Below, piece after piece: positions 11,840-23,893 of a stretch of 64,000 nt of DNA. Position numbers and translations under genes: made by a program. The DNA lies in assembly GCA_027257055.1 (NCBI GenBank), contig JAPVLO010000153.1:3100001-3164000 (forward strand). The letters run 5' to 3'. Below the pieces are notes generated by a model. The model ran no database searches. It was not told the DNA's origin and saw nothing but the letters and a program-made list of their open reading frames with translations. This stretch comes from Cephalopachus bancanus. Taxonomy: Eukaryota > Chordata > Mammalia > Primates > Tarsiidae. Every line of letters starts with the position of its first letter. The stretch's first letter is position 1.

Positions 11840-13635
11840 ATTGCTTGCTGACTTTTTCAAACTAGAAAACACATATGCATATATGTTGTGATTTATATTG
11901 TTGTGGTTTATTTCTAATTTGGTCTCGAAGTTTCTCTCTAGCTCGGACTCCTCACTTCTGGCTAGCTTTGTGTGGGTACCCTCTTCACACATCCGTGCTG
12001 CAGGGATCTCCTCAGCACAGCTGTCCTCTGGCACTCACAGCCAGCTTCCTCTGCATGTGAATGTCACCTTCTTGTTTGAGCTCTGCCATCCCATGCCAAA
12101 AATATTCCCATGTGTGGTCAGCCACATCACTCCACTTGTTCTCTGACACCTAATGACGGGCTGCCCCTTTGCAAAGATTCCCTTCTCACCCAACTTAGAC
12201 TCTAAACCCCGAGCCAGGCCACTCCTTCACATAGACTGTTCCTTCTTACTGTTCAGCTCTAACCTTCCATTCTAGCTGTTCCCACCCCACAATGCCTTTC
12301 TGTTTGGGCTTTGATACCCTAAACTGATCACTTCCCACATGTAGATTTCTCCTCACCTGGCTTGGTTTTCAGCACTCCACACCAGGCCTTGCTTCTACCT
12401 ACATGTCTGACTTGCTCTGCCTGATTTCAGAGAATTAGGATAAAGTCCTAATTCAGGAAGGAAAGAAGAGGAGAAAGGGAAAGAAAGAAGAAAAATCTTT
12501 GATTTTTTGTTTGTTTGTTTGCTCATAGTCACCAAAATTTTCCTATTTTTTATTGGTTTTCTTTTTCGGTTCAAAAAGTCACTTCCAATTTATTTTGGAA
12601 CTTCATATCCCAGAGAAGATAATTCTAACAAATGGTGTCAACATTAGCTTCCCTGTTTTGTATTCTTTTATGAAAGTCATGACGTAGATACAACTTGACA
12701 CACTGGGTGCTTAACAAATACTATTTTATTTTGATTCATATCAGTGTAATGAATTATTGGTTTAACATAATGAGTTGTTATTTGCAAATTCTTATTTAGA
12801 AGTAGAACCCTATAGAAATTGATAATGTGTATCATTATCTTATTATTTTATTTTCTCATACTGTTTTTATCTTTTACTGCAACAATATTTAAAAAGTGAA
12901 AACTCAAGGCAAACACTAGTAAATCTGATTTTAATGAACACATAACTTTCATCTCCATTGAAGTATCTAAAATGATTTATTACTTGGCATTACCTACTTA
13001 TATCCTTTTAGTAGTGAAATACTCAGATTCATTTTGAAAATTAAATAAAAATGTAAATACAACACAAAAAGTGTTTCTCAAAGGCAAGCAATATGCTATT
13101 TTACCAACTGTTCATCACATAATCACAGTGGAAAAAATATATACATAAAACTATGAAAGTTCATATTACTTGTTTTGGTGGTGTTCAAGGAAATATTTAT
13201 GTGTCTGATATTAGCACATTTGCTAATCAGACCAATATTTATTCATGTCAGAAATAACAAAGACACTGTATTCTAGACAGTTTCTCATTGTCTGGTATAA
13301 CCACCCTTTAGATAAAGCAGAACTATAATAAGATAAATTAAGAAAATAAAGGATGTTTGAATAGATATGCTGTTTTAAATAGGAGTGATATTATTACATA
13401 AATGTATATTATCTTTTAAATGGAAAGTTAACCTTTGTTGGCTTCCTTTGGCTTGAGTGAACAGAATTTCCTTCTTACTAATTTTAGTCAAAAATAGTGT
13501 AGTGAGTTTCAGTGGCTGAAACAAATCATATATTCCAAGCTATTTGAACTGGATCTGGTAGCAACAGTACTAATATTTTCTCAGGCATTCTGGAGAAATG
13601 CTCCAAGAGTGACAAAGCTGGTGTTTGGGGACACA
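11840..13635. other. Unassigned stretch, pyrimidine-rich at first
   Basis: 11940-12440 is C/T-rich and may be a decayed LTR or satellite-like segment, but I cannot assign it. A purine tract (GGAAAGAAGAGGAGAAAGGG) lies at about 12457-12497 and a GTTT repeat at about 12505. The rest is AT-rich with no gene. Confidence 0.4.
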
Positions 13636-13639
13636 TTCT

Positions 13640-13750
13640 CTGTGCTGTTTTATATCTTATTTTATTTACTTCTCAGGCAATTCTGAAAGATACTCATTAT
13701 TCATCCAAAGTAGCTGAAAATTTAGAGAGTTTAAGTAACTTGCTTTACCA
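13640..13750 (-). repeat. MIR fragment
   Basis: A weak MIR core match: TTATTTACTTCTCAGGCAATTCTG, then GATACTCATTATTC and AGAGTTTAAGTAACTTGC, which mirrors the MIR order (lower-case consensus reversed). Diverged. Confidence 0.5.
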
Positions 13751-14172
13751 TTGTATATTATAATGATGAACAACACTTGTGACGCACACAGAGAAAACAA
13801 TTTAAGTTATACAACATAGTAGTCCTGTATAAAGATTCGCATAACTCAGGCTCTTCCTCAACTTTTCATGACATTGTTTTTTTTTTCTCAAGCAAACTTC
13901 TTATGTTAATGCAAAAAAGTTTGTAGAGCTTATGAATGTTAACCAAAACCAAAATGAGAAACTATATTTATGCTTAAGTCTACACATAAGATTTATTCAA
14001 TGACCAAAATGTCTAAAAATGCTAACTGATGTTATGTGGGCACAGCAGAAAGTCATTCAAAAGTTATTTATTCCACTTCCTAATTTTGCATTAATAAAAA
14101 TTCCCTTTTCCCTTTGATAGTCTCCTGCTCTAAAAAAAGATGATAACTTATTCATTTAAGTTTGCAAGATTA

Positions 14173-14467
14173 GCTGGGCTCGGTGGCTCAGCCTTTAATC
14201 CCAGCACTTTGGGAGGCTGAGGTGAGTGGCTTGCCTGAGCCCAGGGGCTCGAGACCCGCCTGGGCAACTTGGCAAGACCTCATCTGTACAATAAATAAAA
14301 AAAATTAGCTGGGCGTGGTAGCGTGTGCCTGTAGTTCCAGCTACTTGGAAGACTGAGGCAGAAGGATCGCCAGAGCCCAGCCGGTCGAGGCTGCGGTGGC
14401 CGGGAGCGGCCACTGCACTCCAGTGGGCAACAGAGTGAGACTCCAACTCAAAAAAAAAAAAAAAAAA
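14173..14467 (+). repeat. Alu dimer, full length, with TSD
   Basis: Starts GCTGGGCTCGGTGGCTCAGCC, with linker AATAAATAAAAAAAATTAG, a right arm carrying CTGCGGTGGCCGGGAGCGGCC, and an 18-A tail. Flanking duplications are AGTTTGCAAGATTA at 14159-14172 and AGTTTGTAAGATTA after the tail (one mismatch). It is a complete retrotransposed unit of the derived subfamily. Confidence 0.96.
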
Positions 14468-15024
14468 GTTTGTAAGATTAAATGTAAGCGTTTACTCTGA
14501 TTTTGTAGTCCTGCATGGCTAAGAATTTTAATTTTTTAAAATTTTATTCAATATGGCCTTTATATGTCGCTTTATATTTGTCAAAGATCTTACATTAGTG
14601 TCAGAGAGGCTGTTTAATACATGCCTGATACTTTCATTTAAAATGTTGTTAATGTGAGGAGGAAAGCCTATTTATTTTCTTTAAACTCAGTTGGCCTTAA
14701 AGATTGCACTTTAACTTTCACACCCTCTCTCCCGCTCCATTCTTCGTTTAAATTTACAGCCCCTAAAATTATCTCTAACTCAGTTTTCTGGTGTCAAATT
14801 ATGACATTTATGTCCATTGTGAAGAGATATCCAAGAGCTTCAAAAGGAAGTGCAAATTTAAGGGTGGTATTTCATAAAAAGGTCATTGTCATCTGTATGC
14901 AATATTTTGTATTTTATCTGCTTGTGATTGTATTACTACCACACACAAAATATATGCATACATAGACACATGAATATACATGCATCTCTCACATGCTGAG
15001 ATGCTTTGCAACCCCTGGACTTAC

Positions 15025-15190
15025 CAGTCAAGAAGCCTTGGGCAAATCAATTATACTTAATTTAAGTGTGAATTTTTTTCGGAACTTAATTTTTCTCATT
15101 GAGCAACAGGAAGATAATGGCACTACCTATATTACTAGGTAATTATAAGAATTCAGTGAGTTAAAATATGAGAAAGCTAGACATACAGCC
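15025..15190 (+). repeat. MIR fragment
   Basis: CTTGGGCAAATCAATTATAC, then TTTTTCTCATTGAGCAACAGGAAG, ATAATGGCACTACCTATATT and AAGAATTCAGTGAGTTAAAAT follow the MIR core order (GGGCAAGTTACTTAAC, TCATCTGTAAAATGGG, AATAGTACCTACC, GAGTTAATAC). Confidence 0.7.
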
Positions 15191-15830
15191 ACCAAAAATA
15201 TTGTCTACATAGAATTTGTCAATGATTCTGTATAATCTGACAGTTGATTTGTATCACATTTAGCAGTTTATTAAATATTACTGTTCTTAATATGAGTTGT
15301 CTTTATATACCCCACTATATAATATGTGCCTTGAGGACACTGAAGTCTAAGATTAGTTGATGAAAGGACTTACAGATTGACTCATTAGAATCATTGAGCT
15401 ATTGAGTTTCAAAACTAAGAAGAGATTTTAATTATTATAGTACTGACATGGTGCTAATCACAAAATTGTTTAAGTGAATTAAAAACTTGGTCATATAAGA
15501 TAAAAAGTTATGATTAATGGAATAACATTTGAACTAATTTATATTTTGTTATTGAGATTTAACTAGAGACATTTTGAAAGGCTGTTTTTTCTTTGCAGTT
15601 AAGCTTAAACTTTGAGAGTACAATTTAACGAAATAAAAATTTTCAGAATCCGGGTGAAAATTTGATTGGTTTCTACACTTGAAGGTCAATTGATTTTAAG
15701 TGATGTGGCTACACATAGAAATAGCTCAAACTTCTCTAAACACCACCATTTACCTCAGTCTTCAATCATGCTTGACTCATGACAGAATAGATATGCTCTT
15801 GAACTGAAAAAAAAGCTGTGTTTAAATATA

Positions 15831-17256
15831 CAGTCACACCTTGTTTTATTGCACTTTACTTCATTGAGCTTCACAGAGGTTTTTGCTTATTTGTTTACAA
15901 GTTAAAGCTTTGCGGCAACCCTATGTTAAATGAGTCTATTGGTGCCATTCTAAGCCTGTGCTCATTTCATTTCTCTGTCACATTTTAAAATAGTAATTCT
16001 GTAATATTTCCAACATTTTATTATTATTATAACTGTTATGCTAATCTGTGATCAGTGATCTTTGCTATTACTATCCTGTTGTAATTCTTCTAGGGTGCCA
16101 CAAACCACATTCATCTACGATGAACTTAATTGACAAATATTGTGTGTTCTGACAGCTCCATCAACTAACCAGCCATTCCCCCACCTGAGTCTCATCTCAG
16201 GAAATAGGGGCCTCTTTGTTTCCTGAGACACAGTAATATTGAAATTAAAGTGATTAATAACCCTATAATGTCTTCTACATGTTCAAGTAAATGGAAGAGT
16301 CACATGTCTCTCACTTTAAATCAAAAGTTAGAAATGATTAAGCTTCCTCAGTAGAAGAGGGCATATTGAAATCCAAGATAAGAGGAAAGCTAGGCCTGTT
16401 GTGCCAAACAGTTAGCCAAGTTGTGAATGCAAAAGAAAAGTTCTTCAAGGAAATTAACAGTGCTACTCCAGGGAATAACACAAATGATAAGAAAGGAAAA
16501 CAGCCTCATTGCTGATGTGGAGAAAGTTTGAGTGGTCTGGAAAGAATATCAAACCAGCCATTACATTGCTTTAAGCAAAAGCCTAATCCAGCGTAATCTC
16601 TCTTTTATTCGATGAAGGCTGAGAGAAGTGAGGAAGCTGCAGAAGAAAAGTGTGACGCTAGCAGAGGTTCATGAGGTTTAAGGAAAGATGTCGTCCCCAT
16701 ATCATAAAATTGCAACGTGTAGCGGAGAATGCTGACAGAAAAGCAGCAGCAAGTTATCCCGAAGATTTAGCTCAGGTCATCGAGGAAGGTGTCTACACTA
16801 AGCAACTGAATTTCAACGTAAACGCAACAGCCTTCTACTGGAAGAAGATGTCACCTAAGACTTTCCTAGCTTTTCCTAGAAGTCAGTGTTTGGCTTCAAA
16901 GTTTCAAAGGGCAGGCTGACTTTCTTGTTAGGGACTAATGCAGCTGGTGGTTTAAATGGAAGTCAATGCTCATGTATCATGCTGAAAATCCCTTAAGGGT
17001 TCTTAAAAATGATAGTACATCTACTCTGCTTGTGTTCTATAAATGAAACCACAAAGTTTTCATGATAGCATATCTGTTTAAAGCATGGTTTACTAAATAT
17101 TTTAAGCCTACTTGAGACCTACTACTCAGAAAAAGAAATTCCTTTCAAAATATTACTGCTCATTGACAACACACATGGTCACCAAAGAGATCTGATGGAG
17201 ATAAACAAAGAGATTAGTGTTGTTTTTAAGCTTGCTAGCACAATATCATTCTGCAA
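15831..17256 (+). mobile_element. Tigger1-like DNA transposon, 3'-truncated
   Basis: Begins CAGTCACACCTTGTTTTATTGC directly after a TA. It follows the Tigger1 consensus as I recall it: TTTGCGGCAACCCTATG, CTGTGATCAGTGATCTTTGC, AATATTGAAATTAAAGTGATTAA, TCTCTCACTTTAAATC. It then continues through transposase coding sequence to about 17256, where similarity stops within the catalytic region. The 3' terminal repeat is absent. At about 1.4 kb this is roughly the first 60% of a full Tigger1. Tigger elements are pogo-type (Tc1/mariner superfamily) transposons with a CENP-B-like DNA-binding domain. Confidence 0.9.
16310..17256 (+). pseudogene. Tigger1 transposase relic
   Basis: The decayed reading frame encodes pogo/CENP-B-type transposase. 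The CENP-B-like N-terminal region lies at about 16310-16660 (AAATCAAAAGTTAGAAATGATT onward) and is broken by stops and small indels. The longest uninterrupted piece, 16671-16919, translates to 82 residues. It includes MRFKER near its start, AASYPEDLA at about residue 27, and NVNATAFYWKKM, the site of the family motif NVDETAFYWKKM. The first catalytic Asp is therefore Asn (codon 16821-16823) and the neighbouring Glu is Ala. A second catalytic block, LLIDN, survives at about 17156-17170 with its Asp intact. The frame then ends in a truncation. It cannot encode an active transposase. Confidence 0.85.
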
Positions 17257-19117
17257 TTAAAATAATTAATTTTACATTAGAGGAAAGTAGAAGACAGAGA
17301 CATAATATTATAGAAATGAAAATGAAATAAAGAGAGCCTCTGTTAACACTGTGCTACTACTATTAGTTAATCATCAAGAACTATGTATAAGACATTGGAA
17401 TATATGCTTTGCTCAGATCATATCATTTATTCCCTACACAACCCGGCAAGGCATGTTCTATTACTGTTTGCCTAATTACATAATTGTACAATTTCATTTT
17501 AAAAATTGTATGAAAATGAATGTGGACTAAATAAATTACACAAAGTCACAAAGATTTTAAAAAATGGCTCAACTCAATCCAGTGTTTTTGGACTAAACCA
17601 CAAGGCAAACCTTGGATCTTCACAGATCTGTTCTGAACAAAGATTGTCTTGTATACTGCTGTGTATGGTAACAGAATTAAAGAATTTTATGCCTTGTTTT
17701 TTTTCGTATCAATGTGTGGGTAGCTTCTTGTGAATAATGCACACATCGAATTTTCTTCAGTGTTTACAATTATTTGTGTACTTTTGGATTAATTTTAGAA
17801 AAGTTATAGATGAGTATAGAGAATAAAATAATCACTCATGCCACTTTCAAGAGACAATTATTATTTATATCTTGAAATGTTTGTGAAATCTTTCTTTTAT
17901 ATACTGTTTCCATTAAGTTTATATTACATTTGCCATTTTGTGACCTTTTTCTTTTTTGTTTACCATATTATATTCTAATGTTATGAAACATATTTTAAAC
18001 ATCATATTCAAAACCATTAAAGAACATTTAAAACATACATAAAATAGAATATTACAGTAAACCCTATGTACCCATTTTTGCAGCATCAACATGGTAAATA
18101 TTTCATCTGTAACTATTCTTACTTCCTTCTGCTCCAGTTATATCATTTCATCTAAACATTATTTTTGATATTTGAATGTTATTTAATCTCATGATAAGCT
18201 ATATTTTATTTATATAAAAATCTGATTTTAATGAGAATCTTATCACCATATTCTTTACAAGTTCATCCACACTGTTCTATCATTATATCAAGAAAGTTTA
18301 TTAATGCTTTTTCATGAACATTTGTGTAATGTGACACTTCTTCTATTAACTTTTATGCTACTGAATCCTCACCAACATTCTTTAGTATATGTGTGACACA
18401 TTGACATACCAAATCAATGATAGAGCAAAGTGCTGATATTGATCACTTTTGAAGTCATCCAGTTCACACCTGGTAACTTCAGAGACACACAATGAATTAT
18501 AGACAAAAGATACAGTTGAGAGTTCTGATGTAAGCATCAGAAAGTGAACAAACCCTTTGTCTTAAAGTACTCACAGCTCTGCACAATAAAATCCTTCTTT
18601 TCATTATGACTCAATTCATTTTCACACTTTCATTGGCCCTCACCTTTGCCCAGAAGGATATTTATCAGGTTGATTTATATCTCTTGTCCACATAATAAAG
18701 CTAGTGAAAAATGTCTGCTTTCCAAACACTGCCTCAGAGGCCCCACTTAAATTCTGTCAATATGCGTTGGGAAACAAAAGCATCAGGAAGAAAAGAAAAA
18801 ACAAAAATGATCTGTTACAAGAACTAGGGATTGTTTATGAGATAAAGGAGTGTCTTAAAACCAATTTCATGAACACCTGGTTCTATGGCCATAGGCAAAA
18901 TGTCTTGTCAATAGTTCTCTTTAAAAAAAAATCCAGTTCTGAAAGATTTATTGCTGATCTAATTGTTTCTTTGGGTCACAATCTGATTTTTTTTTTAATT
19001 ATGACCTTAAATCACATTTGCCAATTCATTTGAGTAATAATTGAATTAATATTTTACTCTGAAATATATTTACTCTTTTTACATTAATTTTTAAGTAACG
19101 TATATGTGCTCATTTTA
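17257..19117. other. Unassigned AT-rich stretch
   Basis: A possible MIR remnant lies at about 17395-17580 (ATATCATTTATTCCCTACACAAC, TGTTCTATTACTG). The frames at 17506-17733 and 18704-19033 show no known domain and have ordinary intergenic composition. Nothing else recognised. Confidence 0.45.
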
Positions 19118-19711
19118 CAAGGGAGGAATCCAAAAAAACCCAGAATTTTTTAATTAAAAAATTCTATATTTATTCTTACATGTTTAAATTTCAGTGACCT
19201 TCAAAGTACTCTCCGTTTGATGCAATACACCTATCAAGGAACTTTTTTCACTGTTCAAAACAGTTTTTGAACACATCAATTTTGATGCCTTTTCATGTTT
19301 CTGCCGTTTTTTGTTTCACTTATTTCACATGGGCAAAACATTTCTCTTAAGATTTTTTCATCTGGGAAACAAAAAAAGTTGCTCGGGCAGAAATCAGGTG
19401 AATTCAAAAAAAGTTGCTCAGGAAGAAATCAGGGTAGGGCACAGGAGTCATGCTGTTTTGGGTCAAAAACTGCTGAACACTCAGTGAGGTGTGGGCAGGT
19501 GTGCTCATATAAATCACCCGTTATGAAATGGGCAAAGGCGGTGAAAACATCTCCCCCCAAAATTCACTATTGCTGAACGCAACCTCCCACAACAAGGCTA
19601 ACTGGTACATTGATGCCAATGGGTTCCTAAAACACTTACCTACAGGGGAAAGCCTGTGCTACAAGAGCCACCCTCCAAAAAATAACTCCGGTTTTTTGGG
19701 GGTCCCCCTCA
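19118..19711 (-). mobile_element. Non-autonomous mariner-type element, copy B
   Basis: The copy is 594 bp and flanked by TA on both sides (19116-19117 and 19712-19713). The left end is CAAGGGAGGAATCCAAAAAAACCC and the right end GGTTTTTTGGGGGTCCCCCTCA, an imperfect inverted repeat of about 25 bp. Read on the minus strand it carries transposase C-terminal coding DNA: an STPAHTSLSVQQFLTQNSMT-like block at about 19450-19510 that ends in frame breaks. A 30-40 bp local duplication lies at about 19375-19430 (AAAAAAGTTGCTC...GAAATCAGG twice). It matches copies A and C in order and spacing. Confidence 0.85.
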
Positions 19712-19874
19712 TATAATTGAGACACAAATTAGGAGTTATTTTTGTGTTGTTAGTTCACTTTGCATTTAATTCTCATTGTCTATCTGTAGTTCACTAAGTA
19801 TATGAATTTTAAAACTGCATTTATGTCCTATGTGTTCACCAGTGTTATTTGGTCCCTATTATTAATTAATAAAA

Positions 19875-20088
19875 AAAAAATGTTTTCATTTACTGAATGC
19901 TTACAATGTGCCAGGCACTGTGTACATATTTTATCTTATATCTTCTCCCGCAACCATAAAGGAGATATCATTACCCCTTGTAACAGACGAGTTAACTGAG
20001 GATCAGAAAAGTTAAGAAATTTGCCTGTGGTTACTCAGGAGGAGCACAGGTCCGACTGAAGATAAAGTCTATCTGCTCTTAAATATTT
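19875..20088 (-). repeat. MIR element
   Basis: TTTACTGAATGCTTACAATG, TGCCAGGCACTGTGTACAT, AGATATCATTACCCC, GTTAACTGAGGATCAGAAAAG and AAATTTGCCTGTGGTTACTC give a clear reversed MIR from 3' end to core. It is one of the best-preserved MIRs in the window. Confidence 0.85.
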
Positions 20089-21849
20089 TCTGAATGGGTG
20101 ATATGAGGATCTTTCTCTAACAATATTGATGTCCTTACACCATTTTTACTATTAATAAAATAAAATAGTATTAATTTCAGTTATATCATTGGCTGCCTTG
20201 AATGAAAAAATATAATTAAACTAAAATGTACCAAATTGTGTCTTTATTTACAGACACATAAAATTGAATTTATCAAGGTCTTTTAAAAATATTTACTTTA
20301 GTCCAATGCAAAAATAACATTTTTTATTGTGTCAATATATTTACAGTGATATATCAGCACTACTAATGAATCATCTCTAATTGTTGCAGTTAGCTTAGAT
20401 GAACGTCTACTTGTAAATATTTCATTAGTCATTAATTTTTATTATAAATATTTAAAAGTTAAGCTATTTTGCTACTTTTAAAAGTACTACATGATTTAGA
20501 AGGTTATACGCCCCATTAAAAAAAAAAACTATTTTGGCTCAATACTAATTCAAACTGAAGACATTTATCTGTGCTTGCGTCTGAACTAAGCGTGCATGTG
20601 CTAATGGAGGAGGGACAGACAGGGCTAAGACTCAGAATATCATTGTATTTCAGGGTTATTATTTTGTGTTCCCAGACCAGGCCCTGGCAGATGTCTTTTG
20701 TAAGTGAGATCATAAATCAATGTTGACAGGGCTGCATTTTGCACATTGAGGTTAATATTTCATAGATACAAAAAGATGGCTATAAAATTAATATCAAATT
20801 ACAAAATAGAAGCACTTTCTAGAATTCTAGTGTTATAGAATTTTAGAAACTTCTAGTGCTATAGAATTGAAGCAGTACTGAGCACCTTCTTCAAATGTAG
20901 CAACGTTATAAGCATTAGAAATTTTCAAGGTGATTATGATTGTTTATGACATTTTAGAGAGTACAACCTAGTGAATTAAAAAATACATGCTGAAGTTAAA
21001 ATTCACCATCTTCATTGCCCCACTCCATATGCTGATAAGAGTCTAACAGATTGGGGGAAACCCTTAAAGTCTTTTGGGTCCTCTAAAACTGGTCCAGTGG
21101 ACTAGATATTTTTCAGGTTATAAACAACAACAACAACAAAACCAAAGGTATTGATTTGATTTTTAGCTAGTTAATGGTAACAAAGAAAAACTTGAAATTC
21201 ACCCATAATTTTTATTTTCTATATTGTTCTTGTCATATTGGTTAATGAGTTTATATCAATATCATAAAATGTTGGGGGGATTGTTCCTTTTTTCTATTTC
21301 TGAAAGAAGTTACATAAGACATGGCTTATATTTTTGTTAAATTAGTAATAAAACTCATCCTAATACTGCTAATCATTCCCTTTTGAAAATAACATTTTTG
21401 AATAAAATTGTTAGTGGTTACCTTGGCAGGCAAGAATCCTACAACTGAATCACCCATGCATTTTAATTTCAATTTGTCTGGCATATATTTTCTATTTTTA
21501 AAAATATTTTCAAACTTTCAGTGCAGTTTTATTTTTCTCTTGACTTTTTTTTCTAAGAAGCAAAAAGCTGTATTTAAATTTTAAATAAATAAGAATGATA
21601 TTTTAATCTCTTAATAGGTGAGCTTATCTATTACATTTTTACTAATTACTGACACATTTGGACTAATTTCTGCCTTTTCTTTTGTGTTTCTGTTAAACAT
21701 GATTTTCCTTTGCTGTTTATTTTATTTTTTTTTACTTCTGTTAATAAAGTTTTTGTTCTCTGGTATAATTTGGAATGTACAATTTTATGTTTCTAAGACT
21801 AAAATATTCAGTATCTCTATCCCCTAGCAGAGGAAGACAGAGAACTTAG
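20089..21849. other. Unassigned AT-rich stretch
   Basis: No gene or confident repeat. A short CAA repeat lies at about 21125-21141. A small direct duplication (TTCTAG...TGTTATAGAATT) lies at about 20818-20866. Confidence 0.45.
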
Positions 21850-22990
21850 CAACTACCATTCCATTCCATACTTACTCACTTCATTTCCAATGACTCGAAT
21901 TTTAATTCTAATTTTATAAAAACAAAAATTCTTTAATGTCAATAGTAATATTTATTTTTTCCTAGTTACTTCACTTATCTTTACTTCTTGCATTTCTCTC
22001 CTCAGGATCTCAATTCTTGCTGAAGTACTTTCTCCAGCGATTTTTTTTTGTGGAGCTTGATAGGTCTCTGTATGTCTGAAATGATCATGAGAAATTGGTG
22101 CTTGTTACAGGTTTAATGCTAGTTTCACTCAGCTGTTATCATTGCTATTGAAAAGTCTGCTGTCAATCTAACTGCCCTTTCTTTGTAAAAGGTAAAATTT
22201 CTTTGCTGAAAAATGTTATTACAGAGATAAATGTTTCTGTTATTCTCTTTATTTTGATATACTGAAATTTCACTGCATTGTGTTTAAATATAGATTTATT
22301 TCATTTACGCTTTTGGCATTTCAGATTCACTTTCCATCTGAGAAAACGGCTTTTGAAAATTTTATTTGAATATAGCCTTCCTATTGAACCTCTTTTCTGA
22401 AAACCTAGAACTCCTATTAGGCATATGTGGGGAATTCTCATGAAAACTTCTATGTTTCTTAATGTTACTTTCAAATATATACATTATATATATAAACATA
22501 TGCATTATATATACATATAATGTATATATGGCCTTCAATAGTATCATTCAGTTTACTATTCTTTTCTTATCTCTCTAGTTTATTTTTGGTCCATTGGATC
22601 TTTTTATATCAATATCAAAAACATCTTTAGTCCCAGGACTTCAGATTGTTTTCCATTTTATTCTGTTCTGTTTTTTTTAAATTTTAAATTCCCTGGCTTT
22701 ATTTCTTCTGATTTTTTTTCTGATGAATATGACTTAATTCTTATCTCTGTCACTATATGAAATATGTACAGTTTTCGTACCCTATTATTTTTAATTTCAC
22801 AGGAGTAAGTTTTCTATTTGTAAAATGTGCTAGCTATCTTTCATGACCTTAGTTTTCCTCATGTAGCTGAAATTTTAGTTTGCAAGGTTGTCTCAAGTTA
22901 TTCTTTTTGATCCCTGTTCCTTTATCCAATTTTTCATACCTATTGATTTTTTAGTTGTCTCTACCCAGCTAATTTCAGAAGCAGCTTTTA
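21850..22990 (-). repeat. Possible old L1M-type sequence
   Basis: The plus strand has the T-rich style of an inverted L1M 3' region: GAAAAGTCTGCTGTCAATCTAACTGCCCTTT, TTTCACTGCATTGTGTTTAAATATAG, TTTATTTTTGGTCCATTGGATC and TCTGATTTTTTTTCTGATG (fragments only, none longer than matched here by eye). Identity is low and the boundaries are approximate. Confidence 0.4.
22473..22530. repeat. AT-rich palindromic microsatellite
   Basis: ATATATACATTATATATA and ACATATAATGTATATATG lie about 15 bases apart and can pair over most of their length. It is a TA/CATA low-complexity tract with hairpin potential. Confidence 0.7.
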
Positions 22991-23564
22991 GTGGTGGCTT
23001 GACTGGAAATCTTTGTTTCCTCCCTCACTAGATCCTCTCCCCTGATGCTGGTACATTGACCTAGTGATTTGGCTTTGAGTCTGCCTATATTATTTAAATA
23101 AGATACAGACATATTTAATATTTTTTTAAAGATTTAACCTATTCAAATAAAGCATCGTTTGTAAGTGGAAACAAAAACTCAAAAGCCATCTTAAGAAGAA
23201 ATTTTACATTGAAATCTTAGTTACAATCATAAGATCATATGTGATCTCAGAAAACACTTTTATTTTATATAAAATAAAGTTCTGAAAGAACAGGTAACTT
23301 ACACAAGCCATTCTCTTGGGAAGGTGGAAAACTATAACTCATTTTCTTGATTTCCATTCTACAATATTTATTTGATCATCTTTACACAAAACGTTCATTC
23401 ATTTTCTCTGAGAATAAAAGATGACCTTATTTTCATTGGCGTAAACAGTTGTCTTAAAATATCTTTGACTCTAGATTAGTGGTATTCCATAAAGCTATTT
23501 TGGCCTGTACATATATCTTTGTTTTGACTCATGTAGAGCTGATATTTTATCTGGTTTTTCTTAC

Positions 23565-23893
23565 TAAAAATGAGAGATTGGATGGAATTGGAGACAATCA
23601 TTCTTAGCTATCTAACACAGAAACAGAAAACTGAATACCACATGTTCTCACTCATAAGTGGGACCTGAATATTAATCACATAACTCAAGGGAAGGGTTGG
23701 CAGTCATGGGACACTACCAGGGAAGAAGGAAGGAAGGGGGCCGTGTAACAACACATTAGGGTACCTGATCCTAAACCAGGGGAAGTGAGAACCAGTTGGA
23801 AGCCCAAACTTCACCTGCACATACATTACTTATAAACCTAATCCTAACTTGTACCCTATATCTTTATAATAAAATAAGGTAAAAAAATACATA
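23565..23893 (+). mobile_element. L1 3' end (last ORF2 codons plus 3' UTR)
   Basis: Starts in ORF2 3' coding sequence: TGGATGGAATTGGAGACAATC, ACACAGAAACAGAAAACTGAATACC and CACATGTTCTCACTCATAAGTGGG. It passes into the 3' UTR with CAGTCATGGGACACTACCAGGG, CATTAGGGTACCTGATCC, AAGCCCAAACTTCACCTG, TTGTACCCTATATCTTTATAATAAAA and an A-rich tail. It is a typical 5'-truncated primate L1 insertion. The 3' UTR is of the type also seen at 1.1 and 55.2 kb. Confidence 0.9.

Noticed and set aside
16671..16919. Possible domesticated Tigger transposase exon
   Set aside because: Catalytic residues are lost and the frame is short and flanked by stops, with no splice-site context that would support exonisation.
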